Assembly (NCBI GenBank): GCA_016081115.2
Contig: CM071931.1
Coordinates: forward strand, 20,250,317-20,314,316
Source of the DNA: Rehmannia glutinosa
Taxonomy: Eukaryota; Streptophyta; Magnoliopsida; Lamiales; Orobanchaceae
Direction of reading: 5' to 3'
Length of the DNA: 64,000 bases
Below, piece by piece: positions 1 to 10,240 of the stretch. Position 1 is the stretch's first letter. Each line of letters begins with the position of its first letter. A model generated the notes under the pieces. That model did not search any database and was not told the origin of the DNA. It was given only the letters and a program-made list of their open reading frames with translations. Position numbers and translations under genes: made by a program.

Positions 1-1002
1 GTGGGAGAGAGAGGTCGGCGGCCAACTATGGCGGAGGAAGTACATTCATCAAGGGCGGAGCACATGTCTACTAAGGACCAGGATTGGTCGGAACGGATGG
101 ATGACCTCCACCGTGAGGTGCGAGATATTCGTCGGAGAGTGGCTGGAGTACCGGGGGCGGCTGCAGTTCGGGTAAGGCGGGGAACACCCTTCTCGGAAGA
201 GGTGATGGCAGACGAGCTTCCGGCCTCATACCGAGCTCTGAGCTTCGAATATGATGGTACCACAGATCCGTGGGAACATCTTTGCCGTTTTGAGAACGCT
301 GCTCTACTACAGATTCACGGACGGCGTGATGTGTAGAGTTTTTCCTACCACTTTGACGAAATCGGCTCAGCAGTGGTTTAGCTAGCTTGCCCCGGGCTCC
401 ATTCGGAATTTTGATGACTTTAGCTCGGCTTTCCTTAATCAGTTCACGAGTTGTCGTAAGTACCAAAAGCGCGCCCCGACCTGTTTAGTATCAAACAGAG
501 AGAAGGGGAAGGACTTTGAGCTATATCCGAGGTTTATAGCGGCAAAGTTGGAGGTGCCGTCGGCTAGTCCGAAATTTTGGCAATGCCCTAGCTCGGGGCC
601 CGAGGATGGGGAGTTCTTTGAATCATTAGTGATAGAGCCTGCTAAGACATTTGAGCTGTTAGCTCGGGCGGAGAAATATATTAACTGGAAGAGGCGAGAA
701 AAATGAAAAGAGAGGAAGGAGAGAAGAGAAGAGACGGGAGGGAAGATCGGAAGACAAAGTACCTCGGAAGAAGCCGAGGTCCGAGGTAATGGGGGAAGGC
801 CGAGGTTTGAGAAGTACACGCCTTTTGGCCGTCCCTCGGGCGAGGTGCTTGTAGCTATTGAGAGGCATCCCGACCGAGGTGGCCAAAGCGCACGCAGAGG
901 CACCGAAAAAAGCGAAATGTAAGGAGTTTTGTAGATTTCACAATGAATATGGGCACACAAATGATCGGTGCACACACCGAGGGATGAGATCGAGCGGCTC
1001 AT
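1..1002 (+). pseudogene. gag remnant of element 1
   Basis: The first open stretch (1-336) has the gag signature YDGTTDPWEHL at about 248-282, followed by RFENAALL, and is closed by TAG at 334-336. Gag-like coding continues in other frames: the Gln-Trp (QQW) region near 370, and AELLARAEKYI-like text near 650-680. A zinc-knuckle-like stretch CRFHNEYGHTNDRC lies at about 930-980. Gag would form the particle that packages element RNA. The reading frame changes several times, so this is a dead copy. The start is outside the window or degraded. Confidence 0.75.
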
Positions 1003-1328
1003 TCAAGCAGTCACCTTAGGGAATTTGTGTACATCGACAAAAAGGAGAGAAAAGGGGAGTATAAGAGGGATAACCGGGGATATCATCAACCTCGGCGGGA
1101 GCCGGAGCGTAGGGGGGAGGAAAGGGAGGAGCTACCTCCACCTCCGCCCCCACCTCGGCGAGAGGTCATCCAGATGATTGTCGGGGGCCGACGGAGGAGA
1201 TTCGAGACGAGCTCGGAAAAAGTATGTGAGAGCGGCAAAGCACGGATCGGGTGCGAGGAAACGATTAAAGGTGGAACAGTCGGTCAAGAGCCGCAAATCC
1301 GGTCGGACCGGAGGATTGTAGGGGTATC

Positions 1329-1868
1329 GTGACACCTCACAGCGATGCTTTGGTGATCACAACGACGATCTCTAATTATGATGTGCAGCGGGTATTTGTG
1401 GACACAGGGAGCTCAGCAGATATCCTATTCTATGATTGTTATAAGAAGATGGACCTCCAGGTCGGCTTGGAAGCGGTGGATACGGCGTTGGTTGGGTTCG
1501 CTGGAGGGATGATCCAACCGATAGGTATGATTACTTTACCTGTCTCTTTGGGAAAGGAGCCTAATCGTAAAACTAGAATGATCCGATTTTTGATAGTTGA
1601 TGCACCGTCCTCTTATAATGTCATGTTGGGTAGACCGGCACTAAATGCTTTCCAAGCAGTGGTGTCGGTATACCATCTAAAAATGAAATTTCCTGTGGGA
1701 GAGAAAGTAGGGGAGGTCGATGGTGATCAATATATGGCTAGAAAATTGTACGTAGAAAGTATTCGAGGAAGGCGAGAAAGGGGAGTGCTTTTGATGATGA
1801 TAGAAACAAGGACAAGTTGGTTAGGTTGGACGAACCGGTGGAGCATGTCCAACCTAATGATGAAATGA
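1329..1868 (+). pseudogene. Retroviral-type aspartic protease segment of element 1
   Basis: This 179-codon open stretch holds the protease that would mature the polyprotein. The catalytic motif VDTGSSADILF lies near residues 24-34. The downstream hydrophobic-Gly motif is MLGRPALNAF at about residues 98-107. The length and spacing (about 75 residues between the DTG and LGR motifs) match pepsin-like retroviral proteases. Upstream, 1027-1328 is a proline- and arginine-rich linker typical of these elements. It is separated from gag and RT by stops, so it is a fragment of a broken polyprotein rather than a gene. Confidence 0.75.
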
Positions 1869-1948
1869 TGATGGTTGAGCTAGTGCCAGGTGACACTGAT
1901 AAGGTCACCAAGGTCGGGAAGGAGTTCCCGGGACGAATTGAGGGATGA

Positions 1949-2781
1949 GTGGTGGAGTTTTTAAGGAGTAATGTGGATGTATTTGCTTGGACAACGGAAG
2001 ACCTGGTGGGGATAGATCCAAGCATCGCTGAACATAGGCTTAATGTTAATCCATCATATAAGCCGGTAAAACAAAAGAAGAGGAACTTCGGTCCCAAGAA
2101 GGATGCTATAATTAGGGCGGAGGTGCAAAAGTTGTTGAAAGCGGGGCACATTAAAGAAATCCAGTTTCCAGAATGGCTATCTAATGCAGTATTGGTTCCG
2201 AAAACAGAGGACGATTGGCGCATGTGTGTGGACTTTAGGGATTTGAATCGTGCTTGCCCTAAAGATTATTACACATTGCCCCGAATTGATCAGCTGGTGG
2301 ATTCGACGTCGGGATGTGAATTGCTTAGTATGATGGATGCATCACAGGGATATCATCGATCAAAGGCAGCGAGAAGAAGACCAAAAGAGGGTGTGCTTCA
2401 CCACCTCTTTTGGTACATTCTCGCTATGTAGTAATGCCGTTTGGATTAAAGAATGCGGGAGCCACATATATCGAGGTTGGTGGATAAGATGTTTGGGAGC
2501 GGCTCGGCAGGAACATGGAAGTGTACGTAGACGATATGTTGGTCAAAAGTATAAAAGTTGTGGATCATGTGCATGACCTGGCCGAAACATTTGACACCCT
2601 GAGGAAGTATAGGATGAAGCTGAACCCCAAGAAGTGTGCCTTTGGGGTCAGGTCGGGAAAGTTTCTGGGGTACATGGTAACGGAGAAAGGAATAGAGGCC
2701 AATCCGGAAAAGGTCAGGGCCATTAGAGAGATGGCACCACCTCGGGATGCCAAAGATGTGCGATGTTTAATGGTCGGCTAA
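1949..2781 (+). pseudogene. Reverse transcriptase segment of element 1
   Basis: The N-terminal half lies at 1949-2350 with motifs VFAWTTEDLVGI, CVDFRDLNRACPKD and LPRIDQLVD. The frame is lost just after MMDASQGYH (near 2345-2450). The catalytic YVDD box appears in another frame at about 2521-2535 (EVYVDDMLVKS). It is followed by NPKKCAFGV and GKFLGYMV, the usual RT thumb-side motifs. A stop follows at 2779-2781. The domain is recognisable throughout but needs at least two frame changes to read. Confidence 0.8.
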
Positions 2782-2785
2782 AGCA

Positions 2786-3880
2786 TTGAATCGCTTTATT
2801 TCACGCCTTGCAGAGAGAAGTTTGCCCTTTTTTAAGGTCTTTAGGAAAGCCAAAAAGTTTGTTTGGGATGAAGAGTGCCAAAGGGCTTTCGAGGACTTGA
2901 AAAATTACTTGGCTGATCTATCATTGCTAACTAAGTCGTTGCTGGGTGAGCCCCTATACCTCTATCTTTCGGTAGGGGAGCAAGGGATTAGCACGGTCTT
3001 GATCAGGGAAGAGAGATCGGTTCAGAGGCCGGTGTACTATGTCAGTAAAGTTTTGAGGAATGCGGGAGTGCGATATATGCGGAGATCGAGAAGGCGGGTT
3101 TGGCTTTGGTGGTGATCTGCGAGGAGACTTCTACCTGTATTTCCTTTCGCATAAGGTAATTGTTCGAACTAATCTTCCATTGAGAAATGTGATGAGCAAA
3201 CCTGAGGTAGCGGGGAGGTTAGTGAAGTGGGCTATCGAGCTGAGTGAGTATGATATTGGATTCGAGAACAGATCGGCCATTAAAGCTCAGGCTTTGGCGG
3301 ATTTTGTTCAAGAATCAACTAGAGATGATAGCGATGAAGGAGCTTGGGTGATTTATGTGGATGGTTGAGGGAGTTCGGGATGTGGTCTTTGGTATTGTTT
3401 TGATCACCCCAAGGGATCGAAAATGACTTTCTTTGTGAGGTTGGAGTTCAAGCTATCTAATAATGAGGCGAGTATGAAGCATTCATCGAGGAATGCAAAT
3501 GGCCATTGAGATGGGGGTCATTAGGATGGTAATTTACATGGACTCTCGGCTCGTCCATAAACAAATTATGGGAGAGTTCGAGGTAAGGGAAGAAAGGATG
3601 AAGAGGTATGTTGAAGCATATCGAGCTTTAGAAAGAAGAGTGAAAGAAATCAAGATATGTCAGTCGAGGGAAGAAAATGGTCGCGGATTTTCTCGGCAAA
3701 ATTGGCGATTCGGCCTTGGAGAATCAAGCTAAAGCAGATCACACTTTTGGTAGCAAAAGAAACGACACTGGGGTTGGAAGTCGGAGAGATTGAGGAGAAA
3801 GAGGATTGGAGGTCAGCTATCATAGCTTACTTAAAAGAAGGGGTCTTACCAACAGGTAGGCGTGAAGCGACTCGGACCGA
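2786..3880 (+). pseudogene. RNase H segments of element 1
   Basis: After the RT thumb, 2786-3115 reads as the connection/RNase H start (WDEECQRAFEDLK, LYLYLSVGEQGIS, PVYYVSKVLRNAG). It continues in a new frame at about 3115-3368 (NLPLRNVMSKPEVAGRLVKW, QALADFVQE). A second RNase H-like region begins with IYVDG near 3352-3366. This is interrupted by an in-frame TGA at 3367-3369, and the region resumes at 3493-3700 (MDSRLVHKQIMGEFEV). Two RNase H-like domains in series is a known feature of the Tat group. All parts are frame-broken. Confidence 0.7.
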
Positions 3881-3889
3881 AAATTCGGG

Positions 3890-5035
3890 CGACACGTTTT
3901 TGCATTATCGGGGATAAGTTATATAAGAGAGGCTTCTCTATGCCTTTCTTTGAGGTGTTTGAGTGGAGAAGAGGGTACATATGTGCTCGAGAGAGATACA
4001 TGAAGGTTGTTGTGGGAACCACATGGGAGCAAGAATTTTGATGAAAAAGTCCTTAGGGGGGGTATTTTTGGCTTACTTACGAAAGAGGAAGCGAGAAAAG
4101 TTGGTGAGAGCATGCGAAAAATGTCAGATCCATGCACCTTTGGTACATCGACCGGCGGAGGAACTCATGACGATGAGCTCGGCATGTCCATTTGCAAAAT
4201 GGGGAATTGACATCGTGGGTCCCTTTCCTCCGGCTTCAGGTCAGAGGAAATTCTTGATTGTGGCAATCGACTATTTTAGCAAGTGGGTGGAGGCAGAACC
4301 TCTTGCTAAGATAAATGAGGATGCAGTGATGAAATTTATTTGGCAAAACATAGTATGTCGGTATGGAGTGCCTCGGGCCTTGATATCAGATAATGGGACG
4401 CAGTTCGCGGGGGCAGAAATCCGAGCTTGGTGTGAGGAAATGAAGATCAAGCAAAATTTCACTTCGGTGGCTCACCCGCAAGCTAATGGACAAGTGGAGG
4501 TAACTGATAGGATTCTTGTCCAAGGATTGAAAGCTCGGCTTGAAAAGGCAGGAGGAGCATGGGTTCGGGAGCTCAGTTCGGTGCTGTGGGCTTATCGAAC
4601 TAATCCGAAGGAGGCCACTGGTGAGGGCTCGCTCGTTTGGTGTATGGCATGGATGCAGTCATACCGGCGGAGATCGGGATGGAAACACATCGAGTCCAGA
4701 ATTTTGATGAAAATATTAATGAGCTGTTGATCCGAGAGGCATTGGATACGATAAATGAGAAAAGGGAGATGGCATTTTTGCAGATGGAAAAGACACGAGG
4801 AAGGATCAAAGCAGCTTATGACAAGAGAGTAAAGAAAAGGGCCTTTCAGGTCGGTGATTTGGTTTTAAGAAGGTCGGATGCTAGCAAAAACAAAGGGAAA
4901 TTGGATGCGAATTGGGAAGGACCACTTCGGGTAGTGAAGGTGTTGGCAGGAGGTGCGTATGAGCTGGAAGAGATCGGAGGTCGAAAGCTCCCGAGGGCTT
5001 GGAACAGTTGCAATTTGAAGAAATATCATTCCTAG
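3890..5035 (+). pseudogene. Integrase segment of element 1
   Basis: The stretch at 3963-4730 carries the HHCC-like start (HEGCCGNH, ACEKCQIHA), the catalytic core aspartates (KWGIDIVGPF and SDNGTQF) and the glutamate region NGQVEVTDRIL. A frameshift near 4630-4660 moves the C-terminal part to 4637-5035 (YGMDAVIPAEIGMETHRV, VGDLVLRR, WEGPLRVVKV), ending in a stop at 5033-5035. No chromodomain is seen, which fits Tat rather than chromovirus lineages. This enzyme would insert element cDNA. It is broken in at least one place. Confidence 0.8.
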
Positions 5036-5130
5036 AATAGAGAAATATTTGATGTAATCAATCTACTCGTTTTGAATGAAATGATACGCGCCTACATTAT
5101 GAGTTCGGAAAGTGGAAATGATTAAAAGTG

Positions 5131-5930
5131 ACAAGTATTTGGAGCTCGGCTCGAGCTAGTCTCCAAATACTTGGGGCCACGAGGCCATGCGAGGAGCTCG
5201 GCTCGAGCCGCCTTCCTTGAAGATCGACAAGTATTTGGAGCTCGGCTCGAGCTAGTCTCCAAATACTTGGGGCCACGAGGCCATGCGAGGAGCTCGGCTC
5301 GAGCGCCTTTCCTTGAAGATCGACAAGTATTTGGAGCTCGGCTCGAGCTAGTCTCCAAATACTTGGGGCCACGAGGCCATGCGAGGAGCTCGGCTCGAGC
5401 CGGCCTTCCTTGAAGATCGACAAGTATTTGGAGCTCGGCTCGAGCTAGTCTCCAAATACCGGGGCCACGAGGCCATGCGAGGAGCTCGGCTCGAGCCAAC
5501 TTCCTTTGAAGAAAGCGACAAGTATTTGAGCTCGGCTCGAGCTAGTCTCCAAATACTTGGGGCCACGAGGCCATGCGAAGAGCTCGGCTCGAGCCAGCTT
5601 CCTTGAAGACTGACAAGTATTTGGAGCTCAGCTCGAGCTAGTCTCCAAATACTTGGGGCCACGAGGCCATGCGAGGAGCTCGGCTCGAGCCAACTTCCTT
5701 TGAAGACTGACAAGTATTTGGAGCTCAGCTCGAGCTAGTCTCCAAATACTTGGGGCCACGAGGCCATGCGAGGAGCTCGGCTCGAGCCGCCTTCCTTTGA
5801 AGAAAAGCGACAAGTATTTGGAGCTCAGCTCGAGCTAGTCTCCAAATACTTGGGGCCACGAGGCCATGCGAAGAGCTCGGCTCGAGCCAGCTTCCTTTGA
5901 AGACTGACAAGTATTTGGAGCTCAGCTCGA
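5131..5930 (+). repeat. Minisatellite, about 97-bp unit, roughly 8 copies
   Basis: The start ACAAGTATTT recurs at 5131, 5227, 5323, 5420, 5518, 5613, 5710, 5810 and 5907, giving units of 95-100 bp. Each unit contains GAGCTCGGCTCGAGC (or a one-base variant) twice. It also has the inverted pair TATTTGGAG / CTCCAAATA, which could form a short stem. The array sits between the integrase stop and the antisense gene of element 1. Long open frames across it on both strands are a by-product of the repeat and are not genes. Confidence 0.95.
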
Positions 5931-5939
5931 TACGATATG

Positions 5940-6442
5940 CTAATCTTTTTTGCAAAAAAAAAAAAAAAAATTAATTACAAGAATAATAGACAAGAGATCG
6001 AGAAATGAAAGTGCGAAGAAACTTTATTGATCATTCAAAATAAATACAAGTACATGATAGAAAATTACAAAAGCAGAACTAAACTCCTAAGTAGTAGGGG
6101 GAACATTCTCGGTATTCAGGTCATCCATGGAGATGGTCACATCGTCTATGAGAGCGAGTTCGTGGATCGTCATCCCGGGATATCCCGAACTTGACTGCAG
6201 GAAGCCGAGAGGATGACCGAGCTCAGGAGCTTGTGAAGGACCGGCCGAATCGGGAGGCGGAGGGGGTGGAGGATAAAAGGAGCGAATAAGGACTCTATGA
6301 ACTCCTCCACAGGAGCGAGGTTGAGACGCTCCGCCTCGTCAGAAAACACGAAGCCTTTGGGGTCGGGCAGATCCTTCGGGGACCTCGGCGATCGAAGGGC
6401 TCGGTAGTGATACCGCGTTCCCTGAGTTGAAGCTCGGCCTGG
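5940..6442 (-). other. Non-array part of element 1, probable 3' end of antisense gene
   Basis: A run of about 18 A lies at 5956-5973. From about 6080 the minus strand is coding-like (Glu/Pro/Leu-rich, no long single frame) and probably continues the coiled-coil antisense ORF into its C-terminus after a frameshift near 6450. No separate gene can be supported. Confidence 0.4.
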
Positions 6443-7349
6443 TCAAAAGCAAAGCCATAGTACTCCATGGCGAATCTGAGAGAGAACTCTGATAAATTCC
6501 TTAGAGCTTAGAAAGGCTTGCTTCACCCTCTCCCGAATGGCCTGAACTATGGAAGAGCCCTCGGGGGAGGTGAGGAAACTTTGCCGACCAGCTTCCACGC
6601 CCTCAGCTCGGGCTTGGTCGACATTGACAGTACATCGGATCTGGAGATCGCTTAGCTCGGTCTTGAGGTCAGCATTATCAGTCTCCAGAGCCTTTATTTT
6701 GGCCTCTAGAGAAGCCACCGTAGCCTTGTTGACCTCTTTCCCTTCCTTGTACCGGCGGTTCTCCTCTAGGAGTTTAGTCTCCCGAGCTTTCAGCCGGATG
6801 ACCTCCTTCTTAGAACTGTGAAGCTCGGCACTTTGGGAAGGATCGGCAAAGCCAACCCGAGCTCGGGAGATCAGGGCGGCTAGTTGTGCCTCGGCCTTTG
6901 AGTGGTTTAGGCAGAATGAAGTCACCAGCTCAGCATCGCTGAGTTTCTCCATGGCGGTTCGGTCGGGGTTCGGGCAGTTGCCCTGAACATATTGAATGGC
7001 AAAGGTTCCATCGTTGTTCTTCAGGATGGAATTGCCTGTGAAGAAGGTTTGATTGGGTGTATGAATGGGAGTGCGAGAGAGAGAGAGAGCGGCAGGAGGT
7101 GGAGTGTTCTTCGCCCTCTTGGCGCCTCTGTCTTTGTCAAAAGCCGACAGCCCGGCCTCTTGGGGAGGGGGAGGTCGGATAGAAGGTTGAGCTCTGGGCC
7201 GATAAGATCGGCCATCACTGCGGCAGAATCGTGTGCAGTCGCCGAAGTGGAGGAGGCGACCTCCGGGCGAGCGGCAAAGACTTAACGGATGAAGGAGGTT
7301 GTGAGCTAGGAGCAAGGACTTGCTCCTCATCATCCAGCTCAGCGACCAT
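6443..7349 (-). pseudogene. Antisense gene of element 1, exon 2: coiled-coil protein
   Basis: The exon start is set by an acceptor (CAG at 7350-7352 read on minus) followed by a reading starting MVAELDDEEQVLAPSSQ. That frame stops after about 45 codons, near 7215. The main open frame, on the same strand but shifted, runs to 6443 and contains EAGLSAFDKDRGAKRAK and a heptad-rich stretch (SKKEVIRLKARETKLLEENR, then ASLEAKIKALETDNADLKTE) predicted by eye as a coiled coil. Function is unknown. Similar coiled-coil ORFs occur antisense to gag-pol in the second Tat element of this window. The frameshift near 7215-7280 suggests decay. Confidence 0.6.
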
Positions 7350-7434
7350 CTGTGCCATGAACATATATGCACAAAGAGGAAAGATTAGCTAGTGAGTAAG
7401 AATAAAATAAATCAATTGCAAAAAAGACAATTAC

Positions 7435-8314
7435 CAATGTCGCAAGGCAAGGGAGCCACGATGGGGCTCAACTCAAAGTAGTACAGAAGAGAAGGGGTTA
7501 TAAGGCGAGAGAGGTCATACTTGACCAAAGTGAGTTTATTTATCTGAGCCTGGAGGTCGGGAGACCGATCTCTGGGGTTGTGTTTGCGTTGAAGTGGAAG
7601 GGTCCAGGTCCAAGCAATAGGGAACCCCCAAGCTCGGGGGGAGGAAATGAAAAAATATTTGTCCTTCCAGAATTTGTTGGAGGAAGGACACTTGCTTAGA
7701 AACTGAGCATCACCTCGGGAGGTGATGTAGAAAAGGCCCTTGGTGTTTGAGCTCTTTATTTGGAATAGGGCAAAGAACAGATCTAGAGTGGGTTCTATGT
7801 CTAAATACTTAGTTAAAATAATGAAGCCGGCTAGGATACGGAATGAGTTCGGGGCTAGTTGATTTAAAGGCACCCGGGAGAACTCGGATACCCCAGCCAT
7901 GAATGGATGGATGGGAAATCGGAGGCCGCCCTCTATCTGACCTACGAAGAAGGATAGGGCATTGGGTGGAGGTCGGTTAGGTCGGTCGGAGGCTGGCTTG
8001 AGTCGCCTGGGAAGATAGAGTTTGAAAGAGGACGGGATTTGGGCGGTTCTTTTAAGGGTTTGAAGATTGGGGTGATAAGGTGGTCCCCTTAAAATCATGA
8101 GGATATACAGTAAAGGGACCCGAGCACGAGCTCGGATCTCTATTGTGTCGAGAATCACGACCTGAATCGGAGCTAGATTGATCGCGTCGGGTCCCGATGG
8201 GCGGACACCGGTGAGGGAAAGTGGCGGAGGAACAGAGCCCGTCGTCATCGCCCACCGTTCTAAGTCGGCGACAACCGCGTCCGACGGTGTTGAGTGAGAG
8301 GAAGAGGATGCCAT
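7435..8314 (-). CDS. Antisense gene of element 1, exon 1: putative gypsy-type transposon protein
   Basis: The ATG at 8314 opens with MASSSSHSTPSDAVVADLER, and the frame is open for about 290 codons. A donor GTAATT follows the exon at 7434, and a matching acceptor lies at 7350-7352, giving an 85-nt intron. Motifs include GGLRFPIHPFMAGVSEFS, APNSFRILAGFIILTK and FWKDKYFFIS. These resemble the family described in Pfam as putative gypsy-type transposon protein (PF04195, from memory, unchecked). The biochemical function is unknown. It lies antisense between the minisatellite and the 3' LTR. The same pattern of motifs recurs in element 2 at 26940-27473. Confidence 0.7.
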
Positions 8315-8756
8315 ATTAAAAGAAAAGAAAAACTGGAAAGGAAAGGGTTACTTACTGGATATAAATATGAGGTTGAAGGAAGAAAGTAATGCGGGATGGG
8401 AACTTTTGAAGCCTATCGAGCCTGGAGAATTTCAGGAGAAGAAGAGTGTTTCTGGGAAGAACGCTCTGAAATTTGAAATGTGGGAAAGTGAAAAATGGAG
8501 GAGGAAGATGGCTTTTATAAGGGGAGAAAGAAGACAAAGGGGTGCCTCGATTTTCGAGAAGATGATTGGACGGTCTACGAGGCGTCAGGAAGCCGAAATG
8601 ATGTCTCATCAATCAAATCCGCGTGTCAGGTACTTGAAAGGCCAAAGGGCGGCAGGAATTTGAAAAGCCAAGAGTCGGCGGGAAAGTGAAAAGCACAAAC
8701 CCTAAATGTTAGGTCAGTTCGGCCTATGAGCAACTATGGTTGAGGTGCAGACCAAC

Positions 8757-8776
8757 CCATAGTTGGGGGGAGGAAT
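8757..8776 (+). promoter_or_regulatory. Polypurine tract of element 1
   Basis: AGTTGGGGGGAGGAAT directly precedes the 3' LTR start TGATAAGG. This is the expected position and purine content of a plus-strand priming site. Confidence 0.75.
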
Positions 8777-9541
8777 TGATAAGGGCAAACTATGGTATGG
8801 GCCGACCTGATAGGCCCAGGACATTGGACCGACCTGATAGGTCCAGGAGTGTTTGGCCGACCTGATGATATCGGGCATTGGACCGACATCATGAGGCCCA
8901 TAGCCTTAGGATGGTCTGTTAAGCGTTAAATAATGGGCGATCCGTGGAGGCTTACAAAGCAGAGATTGGTATAGGGCTTATCAATTTGGGCTACTGTCGA
9001 GGCCCGAGTTCAAATTGTTATGTTGAGCCGTCTGTGTAGAGTCGTGATGTTGAGCCGACTGTTGTTGTGGACGTGTTAAAGTTTAACATGACTTGAAGAA
9101 GAGAGTCGATTCGGCTATGAGATGTATGAGATTGATGCTGGAAGACCTAAAAGGGTTTTGCATCAACACAAAGGGCCGACGTGTTCTGAGAGATCGGAGC
9201 TATGGTATTACAGGCATAAAATTAGGGTTTTTAATGAGATCCGATCCTAATCTAATGATGACTCTGACACCAAATCGTAACGGAATCCCGGATTTTACGA
9301 AAACCCTAATCCGAGCTAAGGTATAAAAGGCCCAAGCCCAGGTTCATTCTAACCTAATCCCATTTTTACTGTTACATTGCTTTTTTCTCTCTCTAGCCTT
9401 TGTTTTCCTTCTCAAATACTGACTTAAGCATCGGAGATGGTACGCCGGAGCCCCCCTCCGGCCCCCCTTTTGTGCAGGTGTCGTGGTGGTTTGCGTCTGG
9501 GAAGGTGATCGGCGGGGAGAAGTAATTTTTGGGAGCAACCA
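8777..9541 (+). repeat. 3' LTR of element 1
   Basis: It begins TGATAAGG immediately after the polypurine tract and ends near GGGAGCAACCA. A TATA box (TATAAAAGG) lies at 9322-9330, and a pyrimidine-rich leader follows. It contains repeated phrases such as GACCTGATAGG/GACCTGAT around 8790-8890. The exact 3' boundary is uncertain by a few bases because the partner LTR is outside the window. Confidence 0.7.
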
Positions 9542-9599
9542 AATACCAATATATTTTGACAAATAATGCCAATTTAATTTAAGTCTAAAAATTAGACTT

Positions 9600-9705
9600 A
9601 ACAGCGAGAATGAAAGTAGTAGCAGGGGTTAGATTACTCATGGTTGAACCAAGTGTTGGACTGCTCAAAGCAATGCCAATATTCCCAAGATATTGCCCTA
9701 CAAAC
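9600..9705 (-). pseudogene. Exon fragment of a WAT1/UMAMIT (nodulin MtN21-like) transporter gene
   Basis: On the minus strand an acceptor (TAATTTGCAG) is followed by an open reading with GQYLGNIGIALSSPTLGST and MSNLTPATTFILAV. This is the characteristic segment of plant WAT1-related/UMAMIT transporters, which are ten-helix EamA-family membrane proteins that export amino acids or auxin. Only one exon piece remains; coding stops at TAG (9585-9587) in a short palindrome. No other exon of the family is seen nearby. It is a fragment, probably left by rearrangement or transposon activity. Confidence 0.65.
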
Positions 9706-9949
9706 CTGCAAATTATAAAATTAACCACACCAATTCATCCAATCATTCACCAAATCAAGTCCAAATCCAAAAACAATCAATTAATCAAACATATTTAATA
9801 ATTAATTAACTAACGCACCCTAGAGCCCCGAGCAGGAAAAATTTGAACAGAAGGCCGATCGTAAATGGGGGAAGCTCTGTTTTTCTGTAAACGAGCAAAA
9901 TTAATTAACGGAAATTGAAAAAGAAAAAAAAGTAGAAGCGAGTAAAAAC

Positions 9950-10240
9950 CTGGGCGTGGGTCAGGAAGGAACAACTAGGGTACCAACCGCATCAACAAGT
10001 AAAGCTTTTTATCGTCGATCCGCCATACAAATTCCTCCGATAATCCTCGTACTCTTTAACCAAGCCTAATAATCTCGACCCACTCAAAGACTCTCTCTGG
10101 CTGAGGGGCGCCGCCGACTCGCAGCAAAGAACGGCGGCGGAGCTCGAGAAAGATTGGGATCCGAGCCCACGAGGTAAGGCAAAACGACGTAGGTTTTGTG
10201 TTTTCAGATCATGAAGAAGAAATGGATTCGAGATTGGTTT
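9950..10240 (-). pseudogene. First-exon fragment of a HAD-superfamily hydrolase gene
   Basis: The minus strand reads a Ser/Leu-rich leader (LGSQSFSSSAAVLCCESA), then KEYEDYRRNLYGG. After a one-base frame change comes KALLVDAVGTLVVPS, which contains the HAD motif I-type aspartate (LVDAVGTLV). This matches the N-terminus of plant REG-2/HDHD3-like hydrolases, as I recall the family. A TGA follows the PS residues, and a donor-like GTTTTTAC comes at 9949-9942. The frameshift, the stop and the missing rest of the enzyme mark a fragment. The leader would fit an organelle transit peptide in the parent gene. Confidence 0.5.

Larger units (their letters stand above)
1..9541 (+). mobile_element. Tat-lineage Ty3/gypsy LTR retrotransposon, 3' part, decayed (element 1)
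   Basis: The order gag, protease, RT, RNase H, integrase on the plus strand identifies a Ty3/gypsy element. The DTG-type protease, the YVDD reverse transcriptase, a second RNase H-like segment, a tandem repeat after integrase and an antisense gene before the 3' LTR fit the plant Tat/Retand group. The 5' LTR lies outside the window, so the target duplication cannot be tested. The coding part is split by many stops and frameshifts and is not functional as it stands. The lineage assignment is inference from motif style and layout. Confidence 0.85.

Noticed and set aside
5097..5955. Several overlapping open frames of 60-125 codons on both strands with repeated residues such as RAELLAWPRGP
   Set aside because: They exist only because a 97-bp repeat lacks stops. 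No start context, domain or codon signal supports a protein.
9575..9610. Helitron 3' end suggested by the palindrome AAGTCTAAAAATTAGACTT
   Set aside because: The required CTRR shortly after the hairpin on the minus strand is missing.
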